Part shown: positions 16,840-24,687 of the stretch, piece by piece
Layout of the letters: the number at the start of each line of letters is the position of its first letter
How positions within the stretch are numbered: position 1 is the stretch's first letter
NCBI RefSeq assembly: GCF_051257895.1
Contig: NZ_CP194331.1
Span: 1,240,001 to 1,304,000 of the forward strand
Source of the DNA: Gallionella straubiae
Lineage (GTDB): Bacteria > Pseudomonadota > Gammaproteobacteria > Burkholderiales > Gallionellaceae
Direction: 5' to 3'
Length of the DNA: 64,000 nucleotides
Position numbers and translations under genes: made by a program
The notes under the pieces: generated by a model
Database searches by the model: none
The model's input: the letters and a program-made list of their open reading frames with translations, nothing else
Told to the model about the DNA's origin: nothing

Positions 16840-17418
16840 ATGATAAGCCCGCTCTGGCGCCAACATATCCTCCCGTTCGCCTTTCTGGTCGGCCTGCTGG
16901 CGGCGGTCACGCTGGCCGGCGACTATCTGCTGCACCGGTTGAACCTGGTGTGGGTCGGCCGCTATCTGGGCATACCGGGCACGCTCCTGATCATCGCCTC
17001 GCTGATCTATTCGCTGCGCAAACGCAAATACATCAAGGCGGGTAATCCCAAGAGACTGCTGACCCTGCATGAATTCGGCACCTGGATCGGCGCGTCTCTC
17101 GTGCTGATCCACGCAGGCATCCATTTCAACGCCATCCTTCCCTGGCTGGCCACGGTGGCCATGGGGGTGAACGCGGTGAGCGGCATGGTCGGCAAGCTGC
17201 TGCTGGATCGCTCGCGCCGCCATGTGCAGGGGCAGCGCGAACACTTCCAGTTGCGCGGCATGCCGCGCCCCGACGTGGAGCAGGCGATGTTCTGGGACGC
17301 GGTTACGCTCGATGCCATGAACAAGTGGCGGAAAGTTCACATCCCGATCTTCATCGTTTTCGCGGTGCTCGCGCTGGGCCACATCTTCAGCATCTTTTTG
17401 TTCTGGGGCTGGTCATGA
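16840..17418 (+). CDS. Putative b-type cytochrome membrane subunit
   Basis: A 192-residue protein with four or five membrane spans. His residues within or next to the spans (LHEFGTWIGASLVLIHAGIHF near residue 78, KVHIPIF near residue 166 and LGHIFSIF near residue 182) are placed as heme b ligands would be in small diheme b-type cytochromes. It starts immediately after the reductase stop and its own stop overlaps the cytochrome c start in ATGA. I infer that it carries electrons across the inner membrane between the cytoplasmic reductase and the eight-heme cytochrome. No exact family was recognised. Confidence 0.72.
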   Translation: MISPLWRQHILPFAFLVGLLAAVTLAGDYLLHRLNLVWVGRYLGIPGTLLIIASLIYSLRKRKYIKAGNPKRLLTLHEFGTWIGASLVLIHAGIHFNAILPWLATVAMGVNAVSGMVGKLLLDRSRRHVQGQREHFQLRGMPRPDVEQAMFWDAVTLDAMNKWRKVHIPIFIVFAVLALGHIFSIFLFWGWS

Positions 17419-18173
17419 GCCGGATACTCAAATTCGTACTCGCCGCCAACCTGATCGCAATTGCGATTCTGGCTTTTGTCTACCCGAACCTGATGGTCGG
17501 GCCGGGCAAGCTGATCCCCGGCCACAAGCAGCTGGAGACGGACTGCTTCGCCTGCCATGCGCCGTTTCTCGGATCGGCCTCGGAACGCTGCGTCTCCTGC
17601 CATAAACCTGCCGAGATCGGACGTCTGACAACGACGGGGCAACCGGTCGCCAAGCCACTCACCTCGACCCCTTTTCACCAGAAGTTGACCACGCAGGACT
17701 GCGTGGCGTGCCACAGCGACCACGCGGGCGTGAAGCGCTTCCGGCAACAAGGCCGCTTCAATCATGCCCTGCTGCAAAAAGCGGTGCTCGATCAATGCCA
17801 GTCGTGCCACAAATCACCCACCGACTCGCTGCACAGGCAGGTTTCCGGCAACTGCGGCCAGTGTCATAACCAGAACAAGTGGACCCCAGCGACTTTCGAT
17901 CACAACAAGTATTTCGTGCTCGACCGCGATCACAACGCCAGTTGCGTGACTTGCCATGAGGGCAACAACTACAGCCGCTACACCTGCTACGGCTGCCACG
18001 AGCATTCGCAGGCCAGCATACGCCGCGAACACATCGAGGAAGGCATCCGCGATTACGACAATTGCGTCGAATGCCACCGGAGCGCCGACGAGCATGACAT
18101 CCGGGGTAGAGGCGGGGAAGGACAGGGCAATCGCGAAGGCGGGCATGGCCGCAAAGAGCACGACGACGATTGA
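17415..18173 (+). CDS. Eight-heme c-type cytochrome (cytochrome c3-like)
   Basis: A 252-residue protein with an N-terminal signal anchor (residues about 5-25) and eight CxxCH heme-binding sites in order: CFACH, CVSCH, CVACH, CQSCH, CGQCH, CVTCH, CYGCH and CVECH. Many additional His residues (for example DHAGVKRF, FDHNKYF, DRDHNASC) could serve as distal ligands, giving mostly bis-His low-potential hemes as in class III cytochromes. The tail after residue 228 is Gly/His/Asp-rich and probably disordered. Together with the two upstream genes it forms a module linking cytoplasmic NAD(P)H to the periplasm. The physiological direction and the terminal partner are unknown. Confidence 0.9.
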   Translation: MSRILKFVLAANLIAIAILAFVYPNLMVGPGKLIPGHKQLETDCFACHAPFLGSASERCVSCHKPAEIGRLTTTGQPVAKPLTSTPFHQKLTTQDCVACHSDHAGVKRFRQQGRFNHALLQKAVLDQCQSCHKSPTDSLHRQVSGNCGQCHNQNKWTPATFDHNKYFVLDRDHNASCVTCHEGNNYSRYTCYGCHEHSQASIRREHIEEGIRDYDNCVECHRSADEHDIRGRGGEGQGNREGGHGRKEHDDD

Positions 18174-18220
18174 AAACGGGGCGGCGACCGCTCGCTACGT
18201 TTTTTTCAAGGCACTCCGTT

Positions 18221-18925
18221 TTACTTGTCGAACAGCCCCTTGAGCGCCGCTCCCGCACCGACCACTGCCCCGCCCACGCCGGTAATCACCGCCGTCTTGG
18301 CGAGCGTAATGGCCAACTGGGTGTTCAGTTCCGCGACGATAGCCTTGACCACCTGTGCGGTGGTCGCGCCGCCGGTCTTCTTGCCGACGTTACGCAACTC
18401 GATGTCCGGCAGCTTGAGCTCGATCATGTCGTTGTAATTGACCTTGGCGTTGCGGATGACGAAGGATTCGATGATCATCTTCTTGCTGCTGTCCTGTTTG
18501 GGTTTCTCGCCCTTGTCGCCCTTCGCGCCGAGATACGCTTCGACATTGCGCTGGATGGCGTCGAAATTGGTGATATCACCGGCCTTCTCGTAGCCGATCT
18601 GCGGCGCATCGATCAATATCTTGCGGATCACGATCACGTCCCTGGCAAGGCTGGCCGGTTCGAGTTCGATCTCGACGACACCTGCCTTCAACGCATAATC
18701 GGACTTGAAGCCCTTGGGATTGCCGAGGAAAAACCCGGATAACGCACCGCGCCCGTCAGTCGCCAAAATCTCGACCCTGCTGACCTTCACGGCAGCTTGC
18801 GTCATCTCCGGCCCGAATTCCTCGACGGCCAGCTTGACCAGCCTGCCGATCGGGTTTTGCAGCACAAAGTAGGCCGCAACGGCGGCGGCGGCCAGCACGG
18901 CGACAATGACGAGTATCTTTTTCAT
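18221..18925 (-). CDS. AsmA-like periplasmic/membrane-anchored protein
   Basis: A 234-residue protein with an N-terminal membrane anchor or signal (residues 4-24) and a beta-rich body of the AsmA/YhdP/DUF748 sort, recognisable from VSRVEILATDGRGALSGFFL and the pattern of short beta strands with VIRKILIDAP and ESFVIRNAKVNY. Members of this group act in outer-membrane lipid homeostasis or are uncharacterised. The C-terminus is Gly/Ala-rich (ITGVGGAVVGAGAALKG). It lies downstream of the DAHP synthase-like gene on the same strand with a 33-base gap and may share its transcript. Confidence 0.7.
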   Translation of the reverse strand: MKKILVIVAVLAAAAVAAYFVLQNPIGRLVKLAVEEFGPEMTQAAVKVSRVEILATDGRGALSGFFLGNPKGFKSDYALKAGVVEIELEPASLARDVIVIRKILIDAPQIGYEKAGDITNFDAIQRNVEAYLGAKGDKGEKPKQDSSKKMIIESFVIRNAKVNYNDMIELKLPDIELRNVGKKTGGATTAQVVKAIVAELNTQLAITLAKTAVITGVGGAVVGAGAALKGLFDK

Positions 18926-18958
18926 GGCTGCTCCGGTCTGTATTCGATGCGTGAAAAG

Positions 18959-20077
18959 TTATACGTCCTGGTAACGCTGCCGCAACGCGACGCGCTTGAG
19001 ATAGGCCTCGCGCGCGATCTGCACGTCCTCCAGAAAATACGGCAACTCCTTGAGCAGCAACGCCTGCGGGCCGTCCACCAGTGCCTTGGGCGGCGCGGGG
19101 TGAAAATCCACCAGCACCATGTTGGCGCCGGCCAGCACGCCCTGTGCGGTGACATGCAGCGTATCGAGGATGCCGTCGGGCGAGGCCTGCCGCGAGCCGA
19201 CCGAGTGCGACGGATCGACGCATACCGGCATGCGCGTGAGCCGCTTCACCACCGGCACATGCGCGAAGTCCACCAGGTTGCGGTGCGGGTCGCCCATGTT
19301 GGTCTTCATACCGCGCAGGCCGAACACCACGTTGCGGTTGCCTTCCGAAGCCAAGTATTCCGCCGCGTTCAGCGATTCGTCCAAGGTGATGCCGAAACCG
19401 CGCTTGAGCAGCACCGGCATCTCGGTCTGCCGTCCGACGATCTTCAGCAGCTCGAAATTTTGCGTGTTGCGCGTGCCGATCTGCAGCATCACGCCGGTCG
19501 GGTTGCCGGTCTGACGCAGCGCCTCGCGGATCTCGTCGAGGTGCGATTCGTGGGTGATCTCCATCGCGATCACCCTGATGCCGTATTTGCCCGCCAGCTC
19601 GAACACATAGGGCAGGCAGTTCTTGCCGTGCCCCTGGAAGGCATACGGGCTGGTGCGCGGCTTATAGGCGCCCATGCGCGTGCATACCTGTCCGTGGTCG
19701 GCCACCGCCTTCATCATCAGCTCGACATGCTCGCGGTTGTCCACCGCGCACAGCCCAGCGAACACGTTAAGCGTGTCCTGCCCGAAGCGCACGCCGTTGT
19801 ACTCGAAATGCGTGGTCCGCTGGTCATCCTTGTGTCGCCCGAGGATGCGGTACTCCTCGGAAACCCGCACCACGCGCTCGACGCAGGGCAGGCTTTGCAT
19901 ATCGTCGATATCGAGCAGCTTGGTATTGCCGATCAGGTAGATTTCGGTGAGCGTCTGCTCGCTGCCGCGCTCGACATGCACGCGCGTCTGGATGCCCTGC
20001 AGCGTCGCGAGGTGCGCGAGCAACTGCCGGTATTCCGGTGACTGTTCGCCGGTGTTGGAACTGAGGATCAGGATCAT
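18959..20077 (-). CDS. Divergent DAHP synthase (class I-beta type)
   Basis: Related to 3-deoxy-7-phosphoheptulonate synthase, the first shikimate-pathway enzyme. GAYKPRTSPYAFQGHG, LQIGTRNTQNFELLK, PVLLKRGF and DPSHSVGSR are the usual substrate-site segments, and the metal-site Cys is in AGLCAVD. It departs from ordinary class I-beta enzymes at several usually fixed spots: CTRMGAYKP for RGGAYKP, MEITH for TEVMD, GLRGM where CERG is expected, and LVDFHP where E-V-H is expected. The N-terminal 90 residues differ from the standard ferredoxin-like regulatory domain. It may be a second synthase or a relative acting on another substrate. Confidence 0.8.
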   Translation of the reverse strand: MILILSSNTGEQSPEYRQLLAHLATLQGIQTRVHVERGSEQTLTEIYLIGNTKLLDIDDMQSLPCVERVVRVSEEYRILGRHKDDQRTTHFEYNGVRFGQDTLNVFAGLCAVDNREHVELMMKAVADHGQVCTRMGAYKPRTSPYAFQGHGKNCLPYVFELAGKYGIRVIAMEITHESHLDEIREALRQTGNPTGVMLQIGTRNTQNFELLKIVGRQTEMPVLLKRGFGITLDESLNAAEYLASEGNRNVVFGLRGMKTNMGDPHRNLVDFAHVPVVKRLTRMPVCVDPSHSVGSRQASPDGILDTLHVTAQGVLAGANMVLVDFHPAPPKALVDGPQALLLKELPYFLEDVQIAREAYLKRVALRQRYQDV

Positions 20078-20094
20078 GATTTATTCCCCCGAAA

Positions 20095-20673
20095 TTATTT
20101 GCCCAGCAGGATCGCCGACTGTGCCGGCCACTGTGCCGCCGGATCGCGCGCGAAGCCGCTCTTGGCGAACTGCTGCCAGCGGCCGAGCACGTAGCACACC
20201 AGCAGGTTGGCGTGCGCGCCCACGTCCGCCGACTCGCCCATCTCGCCCTGCGTCGCGGCCATGCGCAATGACTGCTTGAGCGTCGCCTCGATGCGGTCCA
20301 GCATCTGGTTGATGCGCTGCTGCAGGCGCTCGTCCTCGTTCACCAGGGCGTCGCCAGTCAGCACGCGCGTCATGCCGCGGTTCTTCTGCGCGAAGCCGAG
20401 CAGCATCGCCACCACTGCCTCGGCCTGCTGCAGGCCGCTCTTCTCTTCCTGGGTGATCTTGTTGATGAGGCCGAACACGGTCTGCTCGATGAACTCGATT
20501 AGCCCCTCGAACATCTGCGCCTTGCTGGCGAAATGGCGGTACAGCGCCGCCTCGGAAAGCTCCAGCTTCGCCGCCAGTGCAGCCGTGGTGATCTTCTCGC
20601 CCTTGGGCTGCTCCAGCATCTGCGCCACGGTTTGCAGGATTTGCAGCTTTCTTTCGCCAGGTTTGCTTGCCAT
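20095..20673 (-). CDS. slmA: Nucleoid occlusion factor SlmA (TetR family)
   Basis: SlmA binds specific DNA sites and blocks FtsZ assembly over the nucleoid. The 192-residue protein has the TetR helix-turn-helix near residues 29-54 (ITTAALAAKLELSEAALYRHF) and the C-terminal signature YVLGRWQQFAKSGF characteristic of SlmA. Length and start (MASKPGERK) match the family. Its position next to the HAD nucleotidase and argB is conserved in betaproteobacteria. A REP-like repeat occupies the short gap upstream. Confidence 0.93.
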   Translation of the reverse strand: MASKPGERKLQILQTVAQMLEQPKGEKITTAALAAKLELSEAALYRHFASKAQMFEGLIEFIEQTVFGLINKITQEEKSGLQQAEAVVAMLLGFAQKNRGMTRVLTGDALVNEDERLQQRINQMLDRIEATLKQSLRMAATQGEMGESADVGAHANLLVCYVLGRWQQFAKSGFARDPAAQWPAQSAILLGK

Positions 20674-20689
20674 TTTATTCCCCCCGAAT

Positions 20690-20752
20690 GTCCCTCTCCC
20701 GGCCTTCGGCCACCCTCTCCCGCAAGCGGGAGAGGGGCTGGGGGAGAGGGTT
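20690..20752. repeat. REP-like palindrome CCCTCTCCC/GGGAGAGGG
   Basis: CCGGCCTTCGGCC and CCCTCTCCCGCAAGCGGGAGAGGG are nested palindromes followed by TGGGGGAGAGGGTTTGT. A recognisably related copy is inside lysA at 51391-51452. Confidence 0.8.
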
Positions 20753-20757
20753 TGTAA

Positions 20758-21399
20758 TCAAACGATGCGCCCCAAAATTTGCGGCAACTGCATCACATCG
20801 CGTATCTTCACGTCCACGCACGGCGCGCTCTTGCTGCCGGCCGTCACCCACACCGTGCGCATCCCCAGCCGTTTGGCCGCGTACAGGTTTTCCAGGCTGT
20901 CCTCGACCATCACGCATTGCGCCGCCGCGACACGTTGTTGCCGCAGCAGGCGCAGAAAGCCGGATCTGTCCGGCTTGGGGCGGAAGCGCGTCTGCTCCAC
21001 CGCCATCACGTCGTCGAACAGGTCCGCCACGCGCAGCAGCCTCAGCACCTCCCGGGCATAGCGCTGTGGTGCGTTGGAAAACACCACTTTCCTGCCCGGC
21101 AGCGCCTTCAGCACATGGCGCAGGCGCGGCTCGCGCAGCACCATCCGTTCCAGCGCCGGGAACTGGTGGGTATGCCACAGGAAATGCTCCGGCTTCGTGC
21201 CGTGATGGCGCATCAGTCCGGTGAGCGTCGCCCCGTAGCGCCGCCAGTAGTGCATGCGCAATGCATTCGCCGCCGCCTCGTCCAGTTGCAGGTGCTCTTG
21301 CAGATAGGCCGTCATGCTGCGGTTGATATGCGGAAAGATATGCGGCGTCGCGTTGTGTAACGTGTTATCTAAATCAAAAATCCACAGCGGAGAAGTCAC
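20758..21399 (-). CDS. Pyrimidine 5'-nucleotidase (HAD superfamily)
   Basis: A 213-residue HAD-fold phosphatase. Motif I is FDLDNTLHNA (nucleophile in DLDNT), motif II is VVFSNAP, motif III includes the Lys in RFRPKPD, and motif IV is VMVEDSLENL. The cap is all-helical, as in the SDT1-like family that hydrolyses UMP and CMP. The specific substrate is assigned by family resemblance and by the conserved argB/nucleotidase/slmA gene order. It ends near the start of argB with a short gap on the same strand. Confidence 0.85.
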   Translation of the reverse strand: MTSPLWIFDLDNTLHNATPHIFPHINRSMTAYLQEHLQLDEAAANALRMHYWRRYGATLTGLMRHHGTKPEHFLWHTHQFPALERMVLREPRLRHVLKALPGRKVVFSNAPQRYAREVLRLLRVADLFDDVMAVEQTRFRPKPDRSGFLRLLRQQRVAAAQCVMVEDSLENLYAAKRLGMRTVWVTAGSKSAPCVDVKIRDVMQLPQILGRIV

Positions 21400-21402
21400 A
21401 CC

Positions 21403-22287
21403 CTACTTGCTCTTGATCAGCGTGCCGACACCCTCGTCGGTCAGGATTTCCAGCAGCAGCGCGTGTTCCACGCGGCCGTCGATGATGTGCACCGACTTCA
21501 CGCCGCTGCGCGCCGCATCCAGCGCCGACCCTATCTTGGGCAGCATGCCGCCGGACAATGTGCCGTCTGCAACCAACTCGTCGATCTGCTTCGGGGTCAG
21601 CCCGGTCAGCAGGTTGCCGTCCTTGTCCAGCACGCCCGGCGTATTGGTCAGCAATACGAGTTTTTCCGCCTTGAGCACTTCGGCCAGCTTGCCCGCCACC
21701 AGGTCGGCGTTGATGTTCAGCGTCTCGCCGTCGGGTGCTACGCCGATCGGGGCAATCACCGGGATGAAATCGCCGGAATCGAGGAAGGTGATGATGGCGG
21801 GATCGATCCGCGTGATCTCGCCGACCAGCCCGATGTCCAGCATCTTGCCCGGCTCGTCCTTGCTCTCCAGCATCATTTTTTCGGCGCGGATGAACGCGCC
21901 GTCCTGCCCGGTCAGCCCAACCGCCTTGCCGCCGTGCCGGTTGATGAGGTTGACGATGTCCTTGTTGACCTTGCCGAGCACCATCTCGACCACGTCCATG
22001 GTCTCCTCGTCGGTCACGCGCATGCCCTGCACGAACTCACCCTGCTTGCCGACTTTTTTCAGCAACTCGTTGATCTGCGGCCCGCCGCCATGCACGATCA
22101 CCGGGTTCATCCCGACCAGCTTGAGCAGCACCACGTCGCGCGCGAAACTCTCCTGCAACTGCGGGTCGGTCATGGCGTTGCCGCCGTACTTGACCACGAT
22201 GGTCTTGTCGAAGAAACGCTGGATATAGGGCATCGCCTCGGAAAGCGTGCGGGCTTTCTTGTCGGCGGCGGAAGGCGTAAGCGACAT
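21403..22287 (-). CDS. argB: Acetylglutamate kinase
   Basis: ArgB phosphorylates N-acetylglutamate in arginine synthesis. The 294-residue protein shows VVKYGGNAMTD near residue 30, VHGGGPQINELL near residue 66, and the amino-acid-kinase segments IGVAPDGETLNINAD and LTNTPGVLD. The ATG at 22287 is preferred because GAGGA precedes it and the resulting start (MSLTPSAADKKA) matches betaproteobacterial ArgB; an upstream in-frame start would add 12 unsupported residues. A terminator on the same strand separates it from the signalling block upstream. Confidence 0.96.
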   Translation of the reverse strand: MSLTPSAADKKARTLSEAMPYIQRFFDKTIVVKYGGNAMTDPQLQESFARDVVLLKLVGMNPVIVHGGGPQINELLKKVGKQGEFVQGMRVTDEETMDVVEMVLGKVNKDIVNLINRHGGKAVGLTGQDGAFIRAEKMMLESKDEPGKMLDIGLVGEITRIDPAIITFLDSGDFIPVIAPIGVAPDGETLNINADLVAGKLAEVLKAEKLVLLTNTPGVLDKDGNLLTGLTPKQIDELVADGTLSGGMLPKIGSALDAARSGVKSVHIIDGRVEHALLLEILTDEGVGTLIKSK

Positions 22288-22324
22288 GTTTTTTCCTCGA
22301 ATAATTTGCCGCGGATTGTACAAC

Positions 22325-22362
22325 AGAAAACAAAACAGGCGGCATCAAGCCGCCCGTTTCCC
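22325..22362 (-). terminator. Rho-independent terminator (minus strand)
   Basis: Read on the minus strand, GGGCGGC and GCCGCC pair around a TTGAT loop and are followed by TGTTTTGTTTT. It would end transcripts arriving from the REC-PP2C gene before argB. Confidence 0.75.
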
Positions 22363-22445
22363 GCGAAGTCTGCGCTTACTGAATGGTCAGTTTTTCGCCG
22401 ATGCCGCCTTCTTGGGGCACCGCAAAAAGCTGGGCACACCCCCTG

Positions 22446-23579
22446 TCAGGGCGAGACTTCGACCATCACCGCGTCGTCCGACAGCCCCCGGCCTCCGCAG
22501 TATGCGCCCAGCTCCTGCCAGACGGCCTCCAGGGGCAGCCGCTCGCGGTGGATGCGCGACACCAGCGCCTCCACCCGCTGCTGGCCATACAACTCCCCTT
22601 CAGCCGGCGCCGCCTCGGTGATGCCATCCGAATACAGGTAGATGCGCGTGCCCGGATGCATTTCAACCTGCGCATGCGACTCGAAGGTGTCAGCGGATTC
22701 GCTGATGCCCAGCGGCAATCCGCTCGAACTTACCCGGTTCATGCCGTTGGCGGCATCCGGGCAGAGCACCGGCGGCAGGCCGCAATTCCAGACCATGGCC
22801 CGTTTCCGGTCGGGCGGCAACTCCAGCGCCGCAGCGGCCATGTAGAGCTGGGTGGGAAGCTGGCGGCACAGGATGCGGTTCACTTCCTCGAGGATAAGGC
22901 GCATGGCGCAACCCTCGGCGCACATGCGGTAAAAAATATACGACACCAGCGGGCCGCCAAACGCGGCGGTCAGGCCGTGGCCGGAGAAATCGCCGGCCAG
23001 CACATGCTGAGCACCGTCCGGCCGGTAGGCGGACAGGACGATGTCCCCCGTCGTCCTTTCCAGCGACGACTGGATATGCCGCACGCCGCGGCCATCGAAG
23101 GGGCTGGCCGAACGCATCCTGGAAACGATGTCTTCGAGCAGTTCCTTCTCGTCGCTGAGGATGAGGTTCTTTTCTTCCAGTTCGCGGCGCGCCTGCCGCA
23201 GGGCGAGCTGGGTCTGCACCCGCGCCTTCACGATGGCAGGCACGACCGGCTTGGTGAGGTAATCCGCCGCCCCCAGGGACAGCCCCTGCACCTCGTCCTC
23301 GGTTTCCGTCCGGGCGGTGATGAAGATGACCGGGATGGCGCGGGTCAGCGGATCGGCCTTGAGATGCCGGCATACTTCATGGCCGTCCATCTCCGGCATC
23401 ATGACATCCAGCAGGATCAGGTCGGGGTGCTGCGCCGCCGCGATCTTCAGCGCGAGCTGGCCGCTGTTGGCGACCTTCACCGCGTAATCCGCACCCAGTA
23501 TCCCGCGCAGCACGTCGATGTTCTCCGGCGTGTCGTCTACCACCAGGATGGCCGGCCGCGCGCCGGAGCGCTGGTTCAT
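22446..23579 (-). CDS. Response regulator with PP2C/SpoIIE-type phosphatase output
   Basis: A 377-residue protein. Residues 10-125 are a receiver with the acidic pair LVVDD, acceptor D58 in LLDVMMPEMDG, and Lys in LTKP. A short coiled linker (residues about 130-160) leads to a PP2C-like Ser/Thr phosphatase domain of the RsbU/SpoIIE type, with metal-site Asp residues in LAGDFSGHGL, YSDGITEA and LSDDAVMV. Such proteins usually act on an anti-sigma-factor antagonist in partner-switching control; no such partner is visible in this window. It starts in ATGA overlap with the REC-HD-GYP gene upstream. Confidence 0.92.
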   Translation of the reverse strand: MNQRSGARPAILVVDDTPENIDVLRGILGADYAVKVANSGQLALKIAAAQHPDLILLDVMMPEMDGHEVCRHLKADPLTRAIPVIFITARTETEDEVQGLSLGAADYLTKPVVPAIVKARVQTQLALRQARRELEEKNLILSDEKELLEDIVSRMRSASPFDGRGVRHIQSSLERTTGDIVLSAYRPDGAQHVLAGDFSGHGLTAAFGGPLVSYIFYRMCAEGCAMRLILEEVNRILCRQLPTQLYMAAAALELPPDRKRAMVWNCGLPPVLCPDAANGMNRVSSSGLPLGISESADTFESHAQVEMHPGTRIYLYSDGITEAAPAEGELYGQQRVEALVSRIHRERLPLEAVWQELGAYCGGRGLSDDAVMVEVSP

Positions 23580-24658
23580 GCCGCCACCTCGTCGCGCTCC
23601 TGCGGCGCCTCCGCGGTATCGCGGTATTCAACCGCAATCCGCCGCACCTCCGCTTCCATGCCCATGAACAGGCGCACCAACTCGGGATCGAAGTGCTGGC
23701 CGGCCTCCTTCTCGATCAGCGCCAACGCGTCCTCGATCGGCCATGCACGCTTGTAGGGCCGCACGCAGGTCAGCGCATCGAACACGTCGGCGATCGCCAC
23801 GATACGCGCGACGACGGGGATGTCCGTTCCGCTCAGGCCGTAGGGATAGCCCTTGCCGTTCCACTTCTCGTGGTGGCCGAGCGCGATCTGCCTCGCCATC
23901 TTCAGCACCTCGGCGTCATGCTCGCCGATGATGCCCGCGCCGATCTCGGGATGGCGCTTCATGATCTCGAACTCCTCGTCCGTCAGCTTGCCGGGCTTGA
24001 GCAGGATATGGTCGGGCACGCCGATCTTCCCGGTGTCGTGCATCATGGAGGCGTACATCAGGAGTTCCGCGCGCGACTCCAGGAAGCCGGCGGCGAGCCC
24101 CAGCAGCCTGCTGAAATGCCCCACCCGCGCGACATGCTTGCCCGTCTCGTTGTCGCGATAGTCGGAGGCGCGCCCCAGTTGTTTGAGCATGATCAGGTGC
24201 GTCTCCTCCAGCCGCCGGTTGCTGTGCTCCAGCTCGACGGTACGCTCCGCCACCAGCTGCTGCAGGCCGTAGCGCTGGTCGGAAAGCGCCAGGTGCGCCT
24301 GCACCCTGGCGCGCACGATGGGCGGACTGACCGGCTTGACGATGTAGTCGGCCGCGCCGAGCTCGAAGCCCAGCGCCTCGTCCTTGATCTCCCCCAGCGC
24401 GGTGACGAAGATGACCGGAATATGCCGGGTCGCCTCGTTTTCCTTGAGCTGGCGGCAGACCTCGTAGCCGTCCATGCCCGGCATCATGACGTCGAGCAGG
24501 ACCAGGTCGGGCGACTGCGCCGCCGCGATCTTCAGCGCGAGCTGGCCGCTGTTGGCGACCTTCACCGTATAGTCCGCGCCCAGTATCCCGCACAGCACGT
24601 CGATGTTCTCCGGCGTGTCGTCCACGACCAGCAAGGTATTTTTTTCAGCGTTGCCCAT
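23576..24658 (-). CDS. Response regulator with HD-GYP c-di-GMP phosphodiesterase (RpfG type)
   Basis: A 360-residue protein. Residues 8-123 are a receiver with acceptor D56 in LLDVMMPGMDG. After a coiled linker comes the HD-GYP domain: the metal-binding HDTGKIGVPD, then KRHPEIGAGII, GHHEKWNGKGYP and the final HFDPELV. All signature residues are present, including a GYP triplet, so it should hydrolyse c-di-GMP to GMP. The receiver is nearly identical to that of the next gene. The HPt-containing segment and hybrid kinase just upstream are its likely phosphodonors. Confidence 0.94.
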   Translation of the reverse strand: MGNAEKNTLLVVDDTPENIDVLCGILGADYTVKVANSGQLALKIAAAQSPDLVLLDVMMPGMDGYEVCRQLKENEATRHIPVIFVTALGEIKDEALGFELGAADYIVKPVSPPIVRARVQAHLALSDQRYGLQQLVAERTVELEHSNRRLEETHLIMLKQLGRASDYRDNETGKHVARVGHFSRLLGLAAGFLESRAELLMYASMMHDTGKIGVPDHILLKPGKLTDEEFEIMKRHPEIGAGIIGEHDAEVLKMARQIALGHHEKWNGKGYPYGLSGTDIPVVARIVAIADVFDALTCVRPYKRAWPIEDALALIEKEAGQHFDPELVRLFMGMEAEVRRIAVEYRDTAEAPQERDEVAA

Positions 24659-24687
24659 TTCCGTTCCCCGATGATTCTGTTCCGTCT

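Noticed and set aside
18174..18220. A terminator after the eight-heme cytochrome gene
   Set aside because: There is a run of seven T but only a four-pair stem before it; too weak to list as a feature.
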